Below, piece after piece: positions 1-12,957 of a stretch of DNA of 64,000 bases. The position numbers and the translations under genes are program-made. The notes beneath the pieces were generated by a model. The model saw only the letters and a program-made list of their open reading frames with translations. It ran no database searches and had not been told where the DNA came from. The stretch is from Hirundichthys speculiger (taxonomy: Eukaryota; Chordata; Actinopteri; Beloniformes; Exocoetidae), in the NCBI GenBank assembly GCA_018398805.1, contig JAGFBZ010000006.1, positions 1,054,001 to 1,118,000 on the forward strand, given 5' to 3'. Within the stretch, counting starts at the first letter, position 1. Each line of letters begins with the position of its first letter.

Positions 1-1005
1 AAAGAAAACAGACATTGTTCTCCTACGTCACTGCATCTGATAAACAAGTGCAAACCTTTAGATGATCAAATGGGAGAAGAGATACATCTGCATGAGATTC
101 CATTCACATGTGAGTTTTTCTGCTAAGCAAAGCTTCGTCAGCTTAAATGGACGGCCGCTGTGGTTTGAACCTTTAACCCCACACTGACATTAAATTCTTA
201 TTTTACATTCCCAGTACACCCAGTTCAGGTGTTGCTGAAAGATTTGTTTCCTCACTCTTTCTTTTTCCTCTTGCAACTCTTCTCAATAACGCTCACAATC
301 ATCCACAGTGCGATAAGGCTTTCCCTCTCCTCCTCTGCAATCACAATAACAACATTCAATCACTGCCTCGCTGCCTCCTGTTCATCCTTTCTTACTTTCC
401 CATTTACTTCTGTCATGACACAATCACCATCCCATCTTCCCCGTCTCTGGCGTCAATAACCCCACACTCACAATTTAGATTTTTAAATTTTGTTTATCTT
501 GATCTTATCTTAACCATTTAAGTGGCTTTTCTTATATTTACTAGGGACATCTAATGGGGTGTCACCTGCAGTGATAAGGAAAGCCCATTTTCGAGCTGCA
601 ACATGTTGTTGAAGGTTTGAATCAGTGCTAATCTACAAAGTAAAGGCTGTAATACAGGGAGAGAGATGGAGGGAAAGAGAGCCTGACTTGTTTTTCTTCA
701 AAAATAGCCAAACGTCCAAATCTCCTTCCTGCCACTTTTTCTCTTTGTCGCTCACTTTCACCTCCACAAAGTGACCTGACTCACTGCCTCTCTAATCGAA
801 AGTAAGTGTTTTAATGCCAGAGGTGTCAACATGCACAAAGTGTCCCAGCATTTACTTGCCAATTGACTCCAAGAGCACTTTGAGGAAGAGTGTGTGCTTG
901 TAAATGGCAGCGTGCACAGAGACCTTTCTGTGAGACTTTCAAGATTTATTAAAATTGCAGGTTTATTTATTTATCCATTAAAATGATGTCTTCATGGCCT
1001 CACGT

Positions 1006-1010
<5 letters not shown>

Positions 1011-1100
<90 letters not shown>
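1011..1100. repeat. (AT)n microsatellite, 90 bp
   Basis: This is a pure AT dinucleotide tract of about 45 units. It abuts the hAT terminal sequence starting at 1101 with no gap. Confidence 0.97.
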
Positions 1101-1103
<3 letters not shown>

Positions 1104-1650
1104 GGATGCACAACGATATTGGGATAAATCTATATCTTCCCATGAAGACTAAAAACTGAAGCATTGGCATAAAACGCCAGTGGTCCTCCACCAGGAGCAC
1201 GATGATGCGACGAGGTTAAAAAAAAGACGATATTAAGTTGGTGAGCGTGAGAGAGGTACAAACCAAGGATGTTTGATGTGTGGAGATTTTTGAAGTGTCA
1301 GAAAGTCATTACAAACTCGCTCTTTGCAATGAATAGTCGACGTCGGTCATGCGAGGAGGAGTCAAAACCCAATCCTTCAACGCCACTAATTTAAAAACTC
1401 ATCTAAAGAGCCGTCATCCCGGGCAGTATGAGGAATTTATGAAGAAAAATAGAAAAGAGAGAGAGCAAAAAAAAAAAGCAGCTGCTTCTGAACTCTCTCA
1501 ATTGAAGAAAAAAGGATGCCTGTGACCTCTCCTGGGCAAAAGGCATCACTCAGAAACTCCTGGATTTTAGTTGCAGTATGTATGGATGCAAGTTGGCGAT
1601 CCCCTGCTGTTGCTTCTCCCACTTTTTTTCTCTTTTTTTCTCAGCATGTA
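1101..1650 (+). mobile_element. hAT transposon end with BED-finger remnant
   Basis: The sequence at 1101 begins tagggatgcacaacgatatt, the form typical of hAT terminal inverted repeats in fish. At about 1357-1500 one plus-strand frame reads FNATNLKTHLKSRHPG followed by a lysine/glutamate-rich linker. This is the second half of a BED-type zinc finger (the N-x-x-x-H-L-x-x-x-H core), the DNA-binding module at the N terminus of hAT transposases. The frame closes at a stop soon after 1510, and no catalytic domain or partner inverted repeat follows. It is a dead 5' fragment. The exact 3' limit is uncertain. Confidence 0.6.
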
Positions 1651-2137
1651 GAAGTGCGTCTGTTGTTTTTCTTAAGCAGTAGAGGAAAACGTAGCACCCT
1701 CTGACTTGTAAATTAGGAGAAAACAAAGAGAAGAGAAAAAAAATCTGAGCTTTCAGTTTGACTCCTTAACACATCACGAATAATGCGTTGCTAAGATAAA
1801 GTTTTTTCCCATTTGCCAGCTTTGAAAAGTTCAGTCCAACTCACAAGGTGGCAGGATTGGTTATGATATATCCTTATACCGCTCCTCCAAGGTGTTGACT
1901 GTGTTTCAGCTAATTTCTTACAGCATGTAGAAAACACCTTATAGACACACAAGCACGGACAGGTGATGAGGACCTTTCAGTTTTATGGAGTTGTTTATGG
2001 AAACATTTTTCTGGAGTTCTTTTTTTTTTGTCTCTTATTTATTCCCTTCCTGTCTGTTATTTTCTATTTCATCTCCACTTTCTCTTCTTCATTCTCATTC
2101 TTTTTCCCACTGACCTTTGTTTGATTGACAGGGTCAC

Positions 2138-2206
2138 TGGTTGGAAATGGGGGAATTGAACCCACAGGCTCCTTTCACGCTGCAGTTAGACCACTTACCA
2201 TGTGAC
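2138..2206 (-). repeat. tRNA-derived SINE head, degenerate
   Basis: Read on the minus strand, the segment has tggtaagtgg (like a Pol III A box) followed about 35 bp later by gggttcaattcc (like a B box). This spacing and order are those of a tRNA-derived SINE promoter. No body, tail or target duplication could be delimited, so this is a weak call. Confidence 0.33.
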
Positions 2207-3059
2207 ATTAGGGGCTTCAGGCATGGTGTGAGCTTGGCATTTGGCCTCTAAAGTACTCTGAGATACAATATGCATGCAGTATACACACACACACACGCAG
2301 ACATGCAGAGTCACAGGAGAAATTTCTTTTCTAAGGTTTTGCCTATGGGGGCATAAAAAAAAAAAAAATTATTATTATCATCTAATCAAAAAAAAAAAAC
2401 ATCAGCTGACCCAAAAAAATTATCATTTATTACACAGAACTAAGTCTTTTTCTAACTAACTAGGTCTTTTTTCTGGTATACACCTCACTATAGGATCATG
2501 AAAGGATCATGGGAATATGTTTCATCGTTGCTTCACATTGGCTGTCGTTCATTGTGGAGTGTGAAGCAACCAAATATTGCCTGATATAATTTTCTAACAG
2601 TATCAGAAAGCCTATGATTTCATCTACTGACGAGCCAATCAAAATGCAACATGAAATGACGTATTCATTAATGCAACTTTTCTCTTCTCCCTAAGCATGA
2701 CTGGGACTACATTCTCCTCCTTTGCCACTTTTTCTCTGAAGTATTTTCAGAATACACTAAAGTTACAGCTAAAGTGCGGTTTATTATCTTGTTTTCAGGA
2801 GGTCTCGTCATCATACACTCTTCACATTCTTTCACTGATTAAGCATATGAAAGTCTTAAAGTGTTATATGTAATAAACAAACATGACTGGCAACATTTCT
2901 AGGAGTGGAAATCCCAGGAAGTTCACCCCAAGGTCAGACGATGTCAGAGATGAGCACAGTTGGTATCCTGAATGATTAGGTTAAGGACAGTCGGGAAAGA
3001 AGACTGAATATGTAAGGTTCCTCTGGAATAGTTTCTATTAGAACGTTCTCAGTCTCTTA

Positions 3060-3260
3060 AAAGAACATGACATCAAGATTAAGGTGTGTGAGTTGCATCT
3101 CAACAATCTGCAGGACTTCTCAAACTATATGTTTATGATGTGATGGAGGGGTGAAGGTCTGGGATTCTTTTGCAGCATCAGGACCTCAGTACCTTTCAGT
3201 CAATGAGTTGACTATGAGAACCATGAGAAGGCCAACATATTTTTCCAGTGGCTTTAAAAA
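3060..3260 (+). mobile_element. Tc1-like transposase scrap
   Basis: The segment resembles the catalytic region of fish Tc1 transposases at the nucleotide level: gaacatgacatcaagat, then ggtctgggattctttt...gcagcatcaggacctc, comparable to the VWGCFAASGP region. It has many stops and indels, and no terminal repeats were found. Confidence 0.4.
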
Positions 3261-4689
3261 AATAAAATCTTTTATTTGAATCTTTTTTTTTCTATCCTGT
3301 GCATTGTCCAATGACTGGAAAAAGGAAGTACTTACTTTTTAACTTGACTCTTGATCAAGTACAGTAATTAAGCATATGCAGAAGTTTTCTCAGGATTTCT
3401 CTCGCTGCTTCTCTGTTGTGATGGCATGAGTGAACTGACCTTGTTAGAAACTCGAGGTGCAGTATTGCACCTTTTTCTTTCAGGCCCCTGCCGCTTTTCC
3501 AGTGTTTCACTCGCTCTATCACACCCTTCCTCCTTCCACCTCTCTTTATTCTGCTTCCTTAAACAACGGCACACATGCACATACCATCACCCCACCTCCC
3601 TCTGAGCTGTCAGGGAGATGAGGTGGAAAGGCAAAGAGCTCAAACTTCTGGGAGGTGGTGTTTTTTTTTTTTTTTTTTTTTAAAGACCCGAGTGGGCACT
3701 TGGTCCGCATGGCTGACAGGATGGATTTGATACATGGCCTGATTCAGTCACTCTCTCAGCATACTGCAACAAGTCAGGGCACAGCTCAGATGCCCCTGTG
3801 TATTTTATTAGTGCCTGAATATATGCAAAACAAAATCCCAAATAAGGTGAATCATCAGACAGAAGAAGAGGTGTGTGATGAGGCAAAGCAGCTCTTCCTC
3901 CAGATTCTGTAACTGATGGGCACAAAACAGCAATTTCCTAAAAAATTCTAAAAAACTGCAAATTCACTCTATTTTCTGGGCTCAAAAACATGCCTTTCTT
4001 AATTATTCCTGCAATTTACATAACATGAAACTGTCACATGTCCTTAAATCTTTTAGAACATGTATATGTTCAAGGTACCAATAACGTTAAATGCCCATGT
4101 TTACCACTGCAAATATGAACATGCTTTTGCTTTTCATCACTTGACATTATCACATATCCCAAAAGAATAACAAACAGTCTAAAGGAAGGCAGGAGTCTTG
4201 AAGGTGCGTGACACAGCACTTATGTCAGTAAATCAAGTTGGAGCCCCATTTGAGTGTATATCGTCCAAGCACTTTTAGCATTTCAACTTTGCTGTCAGTC
4301 ACAGTGGGCGAGTGTTCGGGGAAAATATGTTTACAATTTTACAATGGCAGCAGTGTTACATTTAGCACCTCTCCCTTCTAACAAGTTTATCTCCCATTTC
4401 CCGGGTTCCCATGTAAATATGTCCTGTAAAAGGGAACTTGGCAGAAAACAACATTTAGCTATGGCATCTATTTTAGATGGTGAGGGACTTCTACTGATTT
4501 TATAGGGCAATACTGCACTCCATTGAAATTATGATAAAGGTCTACCCTGCAGGCTCCAGGTTGATTCCAAAAAATCCTGACAAAATATCTGTAGGTGACA
4601 GTTTAATGCTGATTTATGCTTCTGCACAGCCCCTACAGCATCTCTGGCATTTATACTTATGAGGCTGGGTCTGTCCCAGGAACTGGATC

Positions 4690-4870
4690 CTCCTGGGATC
4701 CTCTGGAGCTGGTTGTGCAGAGGTGGATGCTTCATAAAAAGATAAACATCATGGACAACCCTGAGCATCTTCTACACAACACAGTGGTTCAGCAACATTG
4801 TGTCTTCACCACTACCCACAGCAAGAACCCTCCACAGTGAATCTTTGAAGAGACTGAAATCATGTCAACC
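4690..4870 (+). mobile_element. LINE 3' ORF-end scrap
   Basis: A short frame reads LHKKINIMDNPEHLLHNTV, which resembles the C-terminal part of L2-like LINE polyproteins, where an 'NIMDNPSHPLH' type motif follows the reverse transcriptase. It is too short to place in a family with assurance. Confidence 0.35.
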
Positions 4871-5287
4871 ACTGCAACAATCCATTTTCCTTCGGGGGGG
4901 TCAATGAAGGGTTTTTTTTTTTTTTTTTTAATTGAACTGAATTCTGCATTATTGTTTTCGTCGAGCTGTAATTACATCATCCAACCACTAGGCGGCAGTG
5001 CGCCTTTTTCTTCAGCGCTCCGCCTCGCGCTGCCGAGTTTCTTTTGTTTACTTCTTTCATGTAGCTCAGGCATAGCAACGGTGTAAATAAAGCATATTTT
5101 AGGTAAATTTGCGCTGATTAATGTTGAGCATCAGTCGTTTTTTTTTTTTTTTTTAACAGACATTGGAACAAACTATCGTTCTACTCGACTTGCAAAACGA
5201 CGAAGAAGAAGTAGTACCGGGAAACGCAAAGACGAAGAAGAACAAATTCACCAATCACATTTCTCTTCTTAACAACCAGCAGGACAG

Positions 5288-5366
5288 GCTTCTCACTAGT
5301 TACAGTTCGCTGGTTACATTTAACTGGTTACAGTTCTTTAGTTACAGTTTACTGGTTATATTTATA
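5288..5366. repeat. Degenerate 13-16-bp minisatellite
   Basis: There are about five diverged tandem copies of a unit like ggttacagtttactg (tagttacagttcgctg, gttacatttaactg, gttacagttctttag, ttacagtttactg, gttatatttatag). No function is apparent. Confidence 0.65.
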
Positions 5367-5804
5367 GCAGTTAATGATCTGCTATATCTGATAACCCTAA
5401 TGATCCGGTTGGTGTCCCATCGCAGTATGTCATCACACACCATCAATACCCTGAAACTGAAGGTGCTAAAAGTAACCCAGCCGAGCCATAATATCAAAAA
5501 TATTACATATTTGTATCATTATGAACAAAATATTTATTGCTCACAGTGGGACAGACCTGTCATGTTATCTTTTTACTGGGAAATGTGTAAAATCTAAAAA
5601 TTTGTAAGGACAGCTTGTACTTCCCCTCTAACCCCAGGATGAGTCCCATAATATGTAAAGAAAAGTTTACAAAGACATTGATCGATCGCAGTCATTGCAT
5701 ACCAGGTTCGATCAGTTGAACTATGAAACACTTGTGTGAGTATTGTATAAGCAAATGCACATGAACTTATGTTCCACACCTTCAACCAAACCCTCTGACA
5801 TGGT

Positions 5805-5945
5805 TCCCCTCTGATGGATTGGCAGCCATGGGTGCAGGGTGGACTCAGCCTTTTGCCCTTTCGACAGCTGTGAGGGTCTCTAGCAGACCCCCGTGACCCT
5901 CAGTAGGTTGATGCAGGGGCAGAAAATGTGTGGATATTGGACGCC
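5805..5945 (+). repeat. RTE/SINE-type 3' tail remnant
   Basis: The motifs gccctttcgacagctg, ccagcagacccccgtgaccctc (here with tctagcagaccc) and gcagaaaatg are a familiar 3' end shared by fish RTE-like LINEs and their SINE partners. No coding part remains. Confidence 0.45.
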
Positions 5946-7213
5946 GCTGAACTAAAGTATCCTCTCTAACTTTTTCAAAATGGTTCAATTCAGGTGTTGA
6001 GTGTATTTCACAATTAGCATGAAAACATTTTTTTAATTAATCAATTGTTTGGTTAATAAAGTTGATTTGTGAGTTCTAAGCTGATATTTTCTGCAGGATG
6101 AGCATTTTTTCTATATCCTTACATAGTGAAACTTTTTTTTTTTTTGGATTTGTTGCCCTGTAAACCCAGTTTTAGGGACATTTAGATGCTTTTGTGGGCC
6201 CCGAGTCTCCCTTGAGTGGCTCTTAATTCTCTACTTTAGACTCTCCTTTTACCCTTCTTCTCCACTCCCTATCCTCACATCTCCTTAGCATATTTTAATA
6301 GCAGAGTCAGATAGCAGTGTGTGTTGGCCTTTATCTCTTCTCCTCTGTACTCTTGGTCTCTCTTCTCTCTAGCTTCCAGTCCTGTCTCTTCTCCTCTTCC
6401 CAGTGTTTCTTACTCTATTTGTTGTGATAAATGACTGTTAGATGTGATTTCCCCAGGATCATATCTCTCTCTGGGCCACACACCATAATTAGACGGCATG
6501 ATTAATAATTCATTCTTCCCTTTTTTCTCTTTCGAAGTCTCTGTCAGAGCTCATATGTGTGAGTCGGAGTCTGTGTGTGGGTGTGCTGAAATCCACCACA
6601 CTGCATAACGCTAGATATTGAGACATTTTCCATTCTGAGGCCAAAAACAATGAAGAAGTTATGATGAAAATAAATTCTTCAGCTAAGAGATCAGGATTTT
6701 ACGCGTTAATGTGCGACACAAAAAAAGAGACGTTTTCATGCAGTAAAAATCAGGAGTTCCCCCAATCTAACACACACTTCCCTGTGTCACAGAATATGTC
6801 TCAGATGCATGTTTATACACAGAAAAGATATACTGTGATGTAAGTCATCTTCTTTAGAAGTCTTCAATGTGACACTGATATGGCTACGTTTTCCAATTTC
6901 ACCACGAAATTGGGCGTAGTGGTGTAAAACTCCAAACGCTATAAAGTTCTGGACGGGTAGCTTGATTGAAAAAACGTGCAAAACTAAATTATTTGAACTT
7001 TTAAATTGAAAATAAATCTGTTTATTGAAAGTGAATTTATAAAGAGTTTTGATAAGGTTTTCAAACCCGTATTTAGTTACTGTTGTCACATGTATTTAGC
7101 CAAGACTTGGGCAGCAGAGTCAGTTTTCTCCTTCTGGCCTCAAAAGCCTCCCCAAGGCTTTTGTCATACGGTGATAATGTCACAAACATCTCAGAAATCA
7201 CATTATGTTTCTA

Positions 7214-7214
<1 letters not shown>

Positions 7215-7269
<55 letters not shown>

Positions 7270-7300
7270 TAGATATAATATACTATATATATATATATAT
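7215..7300. repeat. (AT)n microsatellite, interrupted
   Basis: This is an AT tract with a few interruptions (gtatat, agatataatatac). It lies about 90 bp before the Tc1 element at 7388. Confidence 0.95.
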
Positions 7301-7387
7301 TTCCCTTTTTGTGTGTGGCAGTATTGAATTTATCTTCAAGAGTTTTTGGAATAATTTTTAGTTTCATATCTATAGCACTATAAACTA

Positions 7388-8611
7388 AACTATATTGACA
7401 AAAGTATTTGCTCACCTGCCTTGACTCACATATGAGCTTTAGTTCATCCCATTCCTAATCAATATGACATGGCTCCACCCTTTACAGCTACAACAGCTTC
7501 AACTCTTCTGGGAAGGCTGTCCACAAGGTTTAGGAATGTGTTTATGGGGATTTTTGACCATTCTTCCAGAAGAACATTTGTGAGGTCAAACACTGATGTT
7601 GGACCAGAAGGTCTGGCTCTCAGTCTCTACTCTAATTCATCCCAAAGGTCTTCTATCAGGTTGAGGTCAGGACTCTGTGCAGGCCAGTCAAGTTCATCCA
7701 CACCAGACTCTTCCATCCATGTCTTTATGGACTTTGCTTTGTGCACTGGTGCACAGTCATGTTGGAAGAGGAAGGGGCCAGCTCCAAACTGTTCCCACAA
7801 AGTTGGGAACATGGAATTGTCCAAAATGTCTTGGTCTGCTGAACCATTCAGAGTTCCATTCACTGGAACTAAGGGGCCAAGACCAGCTCCTGAAAAACAA
7901 CCCCACACCATAACCCCCCCTCCACCAAACTTTACACTTGGATCAATGCAGTCAGACAAGTACCGTTCTCCTGGAAACCACCAAACCCAGACTCTTCCAT
8001 CAGATCACCAGATGGAGAAGTGTGATTCATCACTCCAGAGAATGTTCCTCCACTGCTCTAGAGTCCAGTGGTGGCTGCTTTACACCACTGCATCTGACGC
8101 TTTACATTGTACTTGGTGATGTCTGGCTTGGATGCAGCTGCTCCACCATGGAAACCCATTCATGAAGCTCTCTGCTCCATTCTTGAGCTAATCTGAAGGT
8201 CACATGAAGTTTGGAGGTCTGTAGTGATTGACTCTGCAGAAAGTTGGCGACCTCTTCACACTATGCACTTCAGCATTGCTGACCATCAGTTTACGTGTCC
8301 TACCACTTCATGGCTGAGTTGCTGTCGTTCCCAAACACTTCCATTTCCTTATAATACAGCTAGAAGTTGACTGTGGAATATTTAGGAGCGAGGAAATTTC
8401 ACGACTGGATTTGTTTACAGGTATCATCCTATCACAGTTCCACACTGGAATTCACTGAGCTCCTGAGAGCGACCCATTCTTTCACTAATGTTTGTAGAAA
8501 CAGTCTGCATGTCTAGGTGCTTAATTTTATACACCTGTGGACATGGAAGTGATTGGAACACCTGATTCAGATAATTTGGATGAGTAAGCAAATACATTTG
8601 GCAGTATAGTG
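7388..8611 (-). mobile_element. Tc1-like DNA transposon, nearly full length, decayed
   Basis: This 1,224-bp element is flanked by TA at 7386-7387 and 8612-8613. Its ends form imperfect inverted repeats: actatattgacaaaagtat at the left, and the complement of atttggcagtatagtg at the right. On the minus strand a 110-codon frame (7627-7959) carries the transposase catalytic core: [21 protein letters not shown] and [14 protein letters not shown]. The aspartate of QHDCAP and the glutamate of LIEDLW are separated by 34 residues, the DD34E spacing of Tc1 transposases. The rest of the transposase, including the DNA-binding domain expected toward 8500, is broken by stops and frameshifts, so the copy cannot make an active enzyme. 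A piece of the same family lies at 16692-16823. Confidence 0.9.
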
Positions 8612-10247
8612 TATATAGTGATGACAATATCTGACTATATTTGCTTAGACAGATAAAGTCATAGATGTATATGTACCCTAGAAATATGTTGGTATGAGAA
8701 AGTCATGTACTGCAGCCAAAGAAGAGAAGGAAACAAGGCGATGTGATGGTACGGAGCTGTGTCAGTTCTTGTTTTTGCTTCTCTGGTGGCAGAATTAACT
8801 CCAGGAAAGTACAAAATTCTACCCTCAGGAAATGCAAAACTGTCCAAAGCAAGGATTGAGGAAGGAGAGGGTACAGCTGACCTGCCCGTAGATCTGGCCT
8901 GTAGTCCTGATTCGTCTCTAACAGGGGAAGCGTGCTGATATTCATGCCATTGTCATTTCTCTGAGTGCTTTTTCTCTCCATCTTTCTAGCTGAGCGTGTT
9001 GTAATGAGTGGCAGTCACTGAGTTTATGTTATCATAGGCTTAACACTGAGTACTGCAACTTAGTCTTCATCACACTAAGAAAGGTTCCTCCTACTTTGGC
9101 TCCTTTAGCTTCTACCTGCTTTGTTGTGATAAGTTCCATTAAAGAACATCAAACATCTTTGCTACTTTTTTAATTTCCAACATAACCACACAGATGGAAA
9201 GAGAAAACAACTCCTTTCCTCATTAAAATATTTTTTAAATAACTTTTTTATGTCTATAGAATGTTCCTTCAGCTTCAGCCAAAAACCACTTAGTTTTTTT
9301 TACCTGGTAAAAACATAATCTCTATCAGTTGCTTAACGTGATCCCCTTCATATAAAACACTATTTACTTTCACACAGAGACATAAGACTTCTTTTACACA
9401 GCGGAGTATGTACACAGAACTGGTCATTAGAGCAGCAGGAAGGCCGGCAGAGGGAATTGTGCGGTCATAGGCTCGTTCCATTTGGCACTAACAAAATAAA
9501 ATAAATAAATGCATGTTGAAGGCTGTTTTGCATATGTTCACTACGGGGGTTGAATGCAGTCTGAGCAAAAAGCCACAAGACGGAAATTACTCTTAAACAC
9601 TCTCGGCTGTTTTCAGAGACTGTAACAGCTGTACAGAGGAGTTTTAATACTCTTAAATTCACCACTGTGCACTGAGCTTGCAAAAATTATTCAGGAAAAG
9701 TTCACGTTTTAAGTGACAGAAATGAAATATGACAATAAGGAGTGAATAATTTGTGGTCTCCAGATGGAGATTATTGAAATGAAAACATCATCAAACAGAA
9801 TACAGAGTATAAAAACCAAAACACAGTCAATACTGAAACAGTGGATCCTTGCTCAGAGTGTTTCAAATAGCCACGATTTCCTCTTTCTGTCTCAGACAAA
9901 TGGTCAATGCTCAGATAAATCAAACAAAGAAATGCAATTTTTTTTGTCTCGTCCGGTCCAAGCGGCCCATATCTGCAGCGGAGCGTCTTCGCCTCCACGG
10001 ACAAATAGCACAAAAGCACAAAAATATCAGAGAAGATGGAGAAAGACAGAGATTGATGTGATGCACTGTGCATGATTAAATCAAAATCTCATCACAGACG
10101 GGGAGGAAAGGTTAGTGCACGTATTTGTGTGTTTGAGTGCGTAAGGGCGAACAATACTGAAGTGGGTCATCAGGCTGGGACGGTAACTGAATATTGGGCT
10201 TTTGAAAACGCGTGTCTGTTTGTTGGCGGCTGTTCTTTTGGTTTATC

Positions 10248-10297
10248 ACACACACACACACACACAGCCACACACACACACACACACACACACACAT
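10248..10297. repeat. (CA)n microsatellite
   Basis: This is a CA/AC dinucleotide tract broken by one gcc interruption. Frames through it give only Thr-His or Cys-Val repeats and are not genes. Confidence 0.95.
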
Positions 10298-11521
10298 CGA
10301 TACTGTGTGACTCTGAGTGCAGCAACACTGGCAAAAGGGGATTGAAGTGCAACAGAAACAGAGGAAGGTGTAAATCAGAGCAGACGTGGTGACAGCCAGG
10401 TGATTCCTGTCGACCATTTCTGACTCACTTCTGCACTTACCCAACTGTGACAGTAAAACCTTGACTTTTAAAAATACCCGGAAAAGTTTGCTCCATTTTG
10501 GTTAATGTAACTGTTTATTTTCCCCTATTTTAGAGAGACCAGAAACCTATTACAATCCACAGCTAATGAGTGCTGTGGAACAAGCCAAGAGGTCATCCAG
10601 CCTTTCTTTTTGTTGTTGTTTTTTTGTCTCTTTTAAAAAATGTCCTTGTGCTCTCCAGCAGGTCCGGTATTCTGCTGCAGCTCTTACAGGTCAGGTTGAT
10701 GAGCACATGCTGAAAGGACAGACGAATTATCATCTTAGAATGAAAAGGTCGTTATTCGGAAAGTAAAGTTGGACAAATTATGTTGCAGAAAAAGGTTAAA
10801 TGCTTTTGATGTCAAGTAATTGTGTTTTCGTGGAGCTTTTTTCCTTCAAATTTATTGACCTGCAGAGGAGAAAACCTTTCAGATTATTTATTTATTTATT
10901 TTGTTTTGTATTATCCAAAGACTGAGCGATTTACCATTTCAAGAAGAATTTTATGGTAACTGTCCAGCATAGTCTCTCCCAGCCCACCGGTCTGCTGTTT
11001 GGTGTTGGTGCGCTGCATTACAGCTTTAATCCACGCCTGTTACCCTGAGTTACTAACTGCATGTAGTTTGCACGACAAGACTGATTTGTCATTCAAACAA
11101 AGCTTATCAACTAATACTTTTGATTTTTGTATTTAAGAAGCTTGCTTTTCTGAAATCGGGTGATGAAATGGGAGGGGATACTGAATTGATGAGATCTTCA
11201 GAGATGCTTTAAATGAATGTCACTTGTCACTAATGCGTCTTTGGTGTTTCGCCAAGGAGATGATTCATGTCGATTTATTTATTTCATTTTCTGAATCTGT
11301 AAAGTCTTGTCAGCCTCCATTCTCTGACATGTTGGCTTCTTTCAGAGTACATTTCTCAGTCTCTCTTCCTGTCTCTGGCCCACAGCTTCAGCCATCTTCT
11401 GTGCCTTCATCACTTGTTGAAGTGTACTTGACACTGAACCCCACGTTGCCCTCCACATCAGAAAAAGCCACTGACTAAATGATTTCAAACCAGTGTTTTC
11501 AAAGTGCCGGTCCCCGGCCCA

Positions 11522-11600
11522 GATCCGGGGGGGGGGGGCTGTATCAGGAAGGGCATCTCATATATAAAAAATCTTTGCCAAAAAGCGTAGTGATGCCTAA
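11522..11600 (+). repeat. LINE-like 3' motif after a G run
   Basis: An 11-nt G run (11528-11538) is followed by ctgtatcaggaagggcatct and ...tttgccaaaa. This matches the common fish retroelement phrase in which 'gcatcaggaagggcatccggc' precedes 'aaaacttgccaaa'. It is short and has no coding part. Confidence 0.4.
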
Positions 11601-12957
11601 AGATAAAAGCCAAAAGAACAATCAGAAACCGCAGCAGATCTTACATCACAGTTAGAGCCTGAAATGAATTAATTATAGGAGCAGAAAATGAAAACAGTCA
11701 TTATTTGGCCATTTAAATAATCATGATTATTCTTTTATGCTTCTATATTTTTCCTTCATTAAGTACTCAATAATCATTTTGTTTAAAAGAAAAAGTGTCC
11801 AAGTAAATGAATGTTTTTTTTTTTTGTTAACATTTTATTATAATTACATATTGATTTTTCCTCCTGCGTGGCCAGCTAGAACAAAACATTTCTCCGGGAG
11901 ACGGGCCAGATATCATCTACGTCATTTGAGTCGTTTATTCACATTCGTTCATAAAATTAATGAATTTAGGCAAATATTCACAACCCATTTAAACGTGTGG
12001 TGATGAATCGTCTGCCTTTGCTGAATGGTGAAACCGTAAAAGCAGAAGTACTTTGATTTATAACTGTATTTACTTTAGTTTGTTTTCTCTTTCTCTCAGA
12101 GTAAGGAAACCACTCTGATCCCTCTCTTGACAAAGTGTTTTTTTTAATGAGCCACATTTGATATCAAGATGTTAAGTATTTACATGTGAATGCCCGTTCC
12201 ATTCTGAAGCGCTCTGCCTTGGCTCAGCGCTCCACTCTTGCATCTTCCCCATCTCTTCCTGCTGCGCGCTCCAAACACAAAGAGCCGAATCCATGAGAAA
12301 CACGCAAAACAAAACAAAAAGCATGACGTCTGGGAGGGTGTTTTAAGTATGCACACGCATTCACACACAGGTGGAAGCACAGACTCTTGTCCCCGCGCTG
12401 AGCCTCCCTTAAAAGCATTTGCATGTTGTATATTTGTGCAGGGGCTGTGTGGGGAGGTTTGTGTTTGTTCCCTGGCGCTTACATGATGGAACGAGAGAAT
12501 GTGTAACTGTTGTTAAGATGAGGAAGAAGGGATGGAGTGTGAGAGGCGTTTTACGTTTGGATGAACGGTAAAAGCAGAGCCTCTGTGTGTGTTGGGCGGA
12601 GAGTCGGGAGCATTTGCCTGCCCACGTAGGGGGTAGATCCACACGAGGAAGAGGGAAGAGGAATAATAGATGAAGCAGATCTGTCTGCGGTGTTAAGAGG
12701 CCCTTGATAGGGGGCCCATTTATGTCGGAGAGGGACGCAGGTGCAATGTAGCATAGCAGAGGTGTGGGAGGAAGATAAGAGGATCCATACATACAGAGAA
12801 GATAGTCTAAAAGTTGTTTTTTTTAATATCTCCAGGGAGAGTGAGAAAAAGAAAGGAACAGGTAAAAATGGGAAAGAAATTATGCAGACATGTTTTTCCA
12901 CACATCAAAAAACATTTCCCACATATGTACATTCCACAGCGAATCACAGGGGAATAA

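Noticed and set aside
1000..1200. Open frame with a long Ile-Tyr repeat
   Set aside because: It is only a translation of the (AT)n microsatellite. Similar frames at 7006-7415, 35867-36061 and 36579-37023 are rejected for the same reason.
5163..5597. 144-codon open frame
   Set aside because: It has no recognisable domain, covers the degenerate minisatellite at 5288-5366, and has no splice or promoter context; chance frame in AT-rich intron.
7469..8119. 216-codon plus-strand frame
   Set aside because: It is the antisense shadow of the Tc1 transposase, whose catalytic motifs are on the minus strand.
12409..12792. 127-codon minus-strand frame
   Set aside because: It has a Pro/Leu/Ser-rich composition without domains, overlaps several other equally plausible frames, and shows no splice-site support.
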